Source of the DNA: Methanobacteriota archaeon
GTDB taxonomy: Archaea > Thermoplasmatota > Poseidoniia > Poseidoniales > Poseidoniaceae
Direction of reading: 5' to 3'
NCBI GenBank assembly: GCA_002731395.1
Contig: PCBQ01000088.1
Location: 1-8,470 of the forward strand
DNA length: 8,470 nt
In this document: positions 7,419 to 8,470 of the stretch, piece by piece
Numbering within the stretch: the stretch's first letter is position 1
How the letters are laid out: each line of letters starts with the position of its first letter
Program-made: the position numbers and the translations under genes
Notes under the pieces: generated by a model
What the model was told of the DNA's origin: nothing
Databases searched by the model: none
The model's input: the letters and a program-made list of their open reading frames with translations, nothing else

Positions 7419-7843
7419 TTGAACGATGTTGTGACCTGCCGTCTTCGCCAGGTCTCCTCGTCCCACGGGTCTTCCAGTCCAGGTCCACCGCATCCGAGGC
7501 AACCCGGATATCCTGCTTCTATGAGCGTGTGGGCCATGGCCGCGACGTCCTCAAAACTCACGCTGAGCACGCCCTCGGATTGAAACAGCACCGCACGCGG
7601 GTCACCGGATGCACCCCATGCCACGAGTGGGACCTCACCATCGAGGTCTTTGATCACGGGCGTTGCATCCATTCGCACCTCAGGGAGGTTCAATTGTGCC
7701 GGGTTCGCTTCGCTGATCGCCCTCACCAATTGGTGTGCGCACTCGAGGTCTTCCTCGACGACCACGATGACGATGCGAGCCGTGCGGAGGATGCGCCGAG
7801 CAGCCTCTCTGGCCGCCGGCCACCGCACGTCATCTGGGCGCAT
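7415..7843 (-). CDS. Unrecognised 142-residue protein with a CxxC motif
   Basis: I do not recognise this protein. A charged N-terminal helix (residues 9-21) is followed by a strongly hydrophobic strand, ARIVIVVVEED (22-32), then a probable helix (HQLVRAI). This start resembles an alpha/beta fold. Later parts alternate strands (PLVAW, AVLFQ) with a helix (FEDVAAMAHTLIEAG). GYPGCLGCGGPG near the C-terminus contains Cys115 and Cys118, which could bind metal or be redox active; the tail is rich in Trp, Arg and Glu. No signal peptide or membrane segment is seen. It is the first gene of the minus-strand run, 22 nt upstream of topB, and faces pyrD across 53 nt. Coding is supported by GC-rich third positions and by the fit between its stop and the topB start. 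The next Met is residue 58, so the ATG at 7843 is the likely start. Confidence 0.75.
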   Translation of the reverse strand: MRPDDVRWPAAREAARRILRTARIVIVVVEEDLECAHQLVRAISEANPAQLNLPEVRMDATPVIKDLDGEVPLVAWGASGDPRAVLFQSEGVLSVSFEDVAAMAHTLIEAGYPGCLGCGGPGLEDPWDEETWRRRQVTTSFK

Positions 7844-7896
7844 ACCCCTACGACAAGCCCGTAAGGCTTGAAGGATGCCCGTGGGCGGGACGTGAC
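7844..7896. promoter_or_regulatory. Divergent intergenic region, probable promoters for both directions
   Basis: Only 53 nt separate the start of the small minus-strand gene and the start of pyrD, so promoters for both should lie here or reach into the coding ends. I see no clear archaeal TATA box or BRE; the region is GC-rich. The one marked element is the inverted repeat at 7854-7870. The assignment rests on gene layout, not on a recognised motif. Confidence 0.45.
7854..7870. repeat. Inverted repeat CAAGCC-CGTAA-GGCTTG
   Basis: A perfect 6-bp inverted repeat with a 5-nt spacer lies near the middle of the divergent region, about 25 nt from each start codon. This is where a promoter or an operator would be expected for leaderless archaeal transcripts. 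It could bind a dimeric regulator. A 6-bp match can also arise by chance. Confidence 0.35.
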
Positions 7897-8470
7897 ATGG
7901 GCTGGCCCTACCGAGCGTTTGTTCGGCCCATTCAACGTCTTCAAACCAGTGAAGGCGCTCATGGTCGAGCGTTGCGGATGCTCAGGATTGCATCTGCGAC
8001 CGGACCTGGCCGCTCTGTGCTCCGATTGCTCTACCGGCCGAAGAAGGCTGAACCTGTCGAAGTGTGGGGTTTGACCTTCCCGAATCGGTTCGGTCTAGCT
8101 GCGGGCATGGACAAAGGCGCTGAAGCCCTCCTCGGCTGGTCAAGCATTGGGTTTGGATTCATCGAAATTGGTGGCGTCACGATGCACGCGCAGGAGGGCA
8201 ATCCGAAACCTCGTATGTTCAGGGACGACAGGTCACGTGCGTTGATCAATCGGATGGGATTCAACAACGACGGCTCTAAAGCGGTCGCTGAAAGAATCCG
8301 CACCCATCTCAACAAGAAAGGTCCCCTGCCTTGTCCTGTGTTGGCCAACCTTGGGAAATCCAAAATCACGACCAATGAGGACGCGTTGGAGGACTACGCG
8401 ACGTCGATGGAACGCTTGCATGACGTTGTGGACGGTTTCGTGGTGAATGTTTCATCACCCAACACGCCTA
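7897..8470 (+). CDS. pyrD: Dihydroorotate dehydrogenase, class 2 (quinone-linked), N-terminal part
   Basis: The first 191 residues are present; the gene continues past the right edge. The enzyme oxidises dihydroorotate to orotate with FMN, the fourth step of UMP synthesis; class 2 members pass electrons to membrane quinones. Residues 1-57 form the N-terminal extension that class 2 enzymes use to contact the membrane and quinone, with a SEGAHGRALRML stretch that parallels the helix after the DPERAH motif of E. coli PyrD. Core motifs follow in order: GLTFPNRFGLAAGMDK (58-73), IEIGGVT (89-95), PKPRMFR (103-109), LINRMGFNN (116-124), NLGKSK (151-156) and NVSSPNTP (184-191). Ser187 aligns with the class 2 catalytic serine (class 1 uses Cys). 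The ATG at 7897 was chosen because it restores this full N-terminus; the internal ATG at 7978 would remove half of it. No strong ribosome binding site is visible. Confidence 0.93.
   Translation, partial: MGWPYRAFVRPIQRLQTSEGAHGRALRMLRIASATGPGRSVLRLLYRPKKAEPVEVWGLTFPNRFGLAAGMDKGAEALLGWSSIGFGFIEIGGVTMHAQEGNPKPRMFRDDRSRALINRMGFNNDGSKAVAERIRTHLNKKGPLPCPVLANLGKSKITTNEDALEDYATSMERLHDVVDGFVVNVSSPNTP

Noticed and set aside
7393..7488. Extension of the topoisomerase to the ATG at 7488
   Set aside because: It would overlap the upstream gene by 74 nt and add 32 charged residues; the Toprim motif starts right after the ATG at 7392, as expected for the family.

Overview
The window is gene-dense, fairly GC-rich DNA that most likely comes from a marine archaeon of the Poseidoniales (Marine Group II, Thermoplasmatota). 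Three things point there: a geranylgeranyl-reductase-family flavoenzyme, the near absence of strong Shine-Dalgarno sites, and a very acidic secreted lipoprotein with Asp/Cys calcium-binding repeats of a style I associate with that group. The assignment is inference, at roughly 70-75%; no rRNA is present to settle it.

Layout: five genes lie head-to-tail on the minus strand and read from right to left: an unrecognised 142-residue protein (7415-7843), a TopB-like type IA DNA topoisomerase (4651-7392), a geranylgeranyl-reductase-family flavoprotein (3406-4638), an unrecognised protein with two membrane segments (2338-3396), and a large lipoprotein whose C-terminus runs off the left edge (1-2312). 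The gaps between them are only 22, 12, 9 and 25 nt, so they look like one transcription unit. Diverging from it, across a 53-nt gap that holds a small inverted repeat, is the first part of a class 2 dihydroorotate dehydrogenase gene, pyrD (7897 to the right edge). No stretch over 300 bases lacks a gene, and I see no tRNA, rRNA, CRISPR array or insertion sequence.

How the genes fit together: the three distal genes of the minus-strand run are all linked to the cell envelope (lipid or quinone isoprenoid reduction, a membrane protein, a surface lipoprotein). The topoisomerase and the small protein precede them without an obvious functional link. PyrD, in pyrimidine synthesis, is probably quinone-linked at the membrane and appears separately transcribed. 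I do not see a defence system or a clearly new multi-gene machine. The points most worth a second look are the lipoprotein's C-terminal domain (possibly related to the PNGase F fold), a 7-bp hairpin that overlaps the topoisomerase stop and the reductase start, an Asp-to-Ala change in the topoisomerase metal-binding motif, and two uncharacterised proteins.
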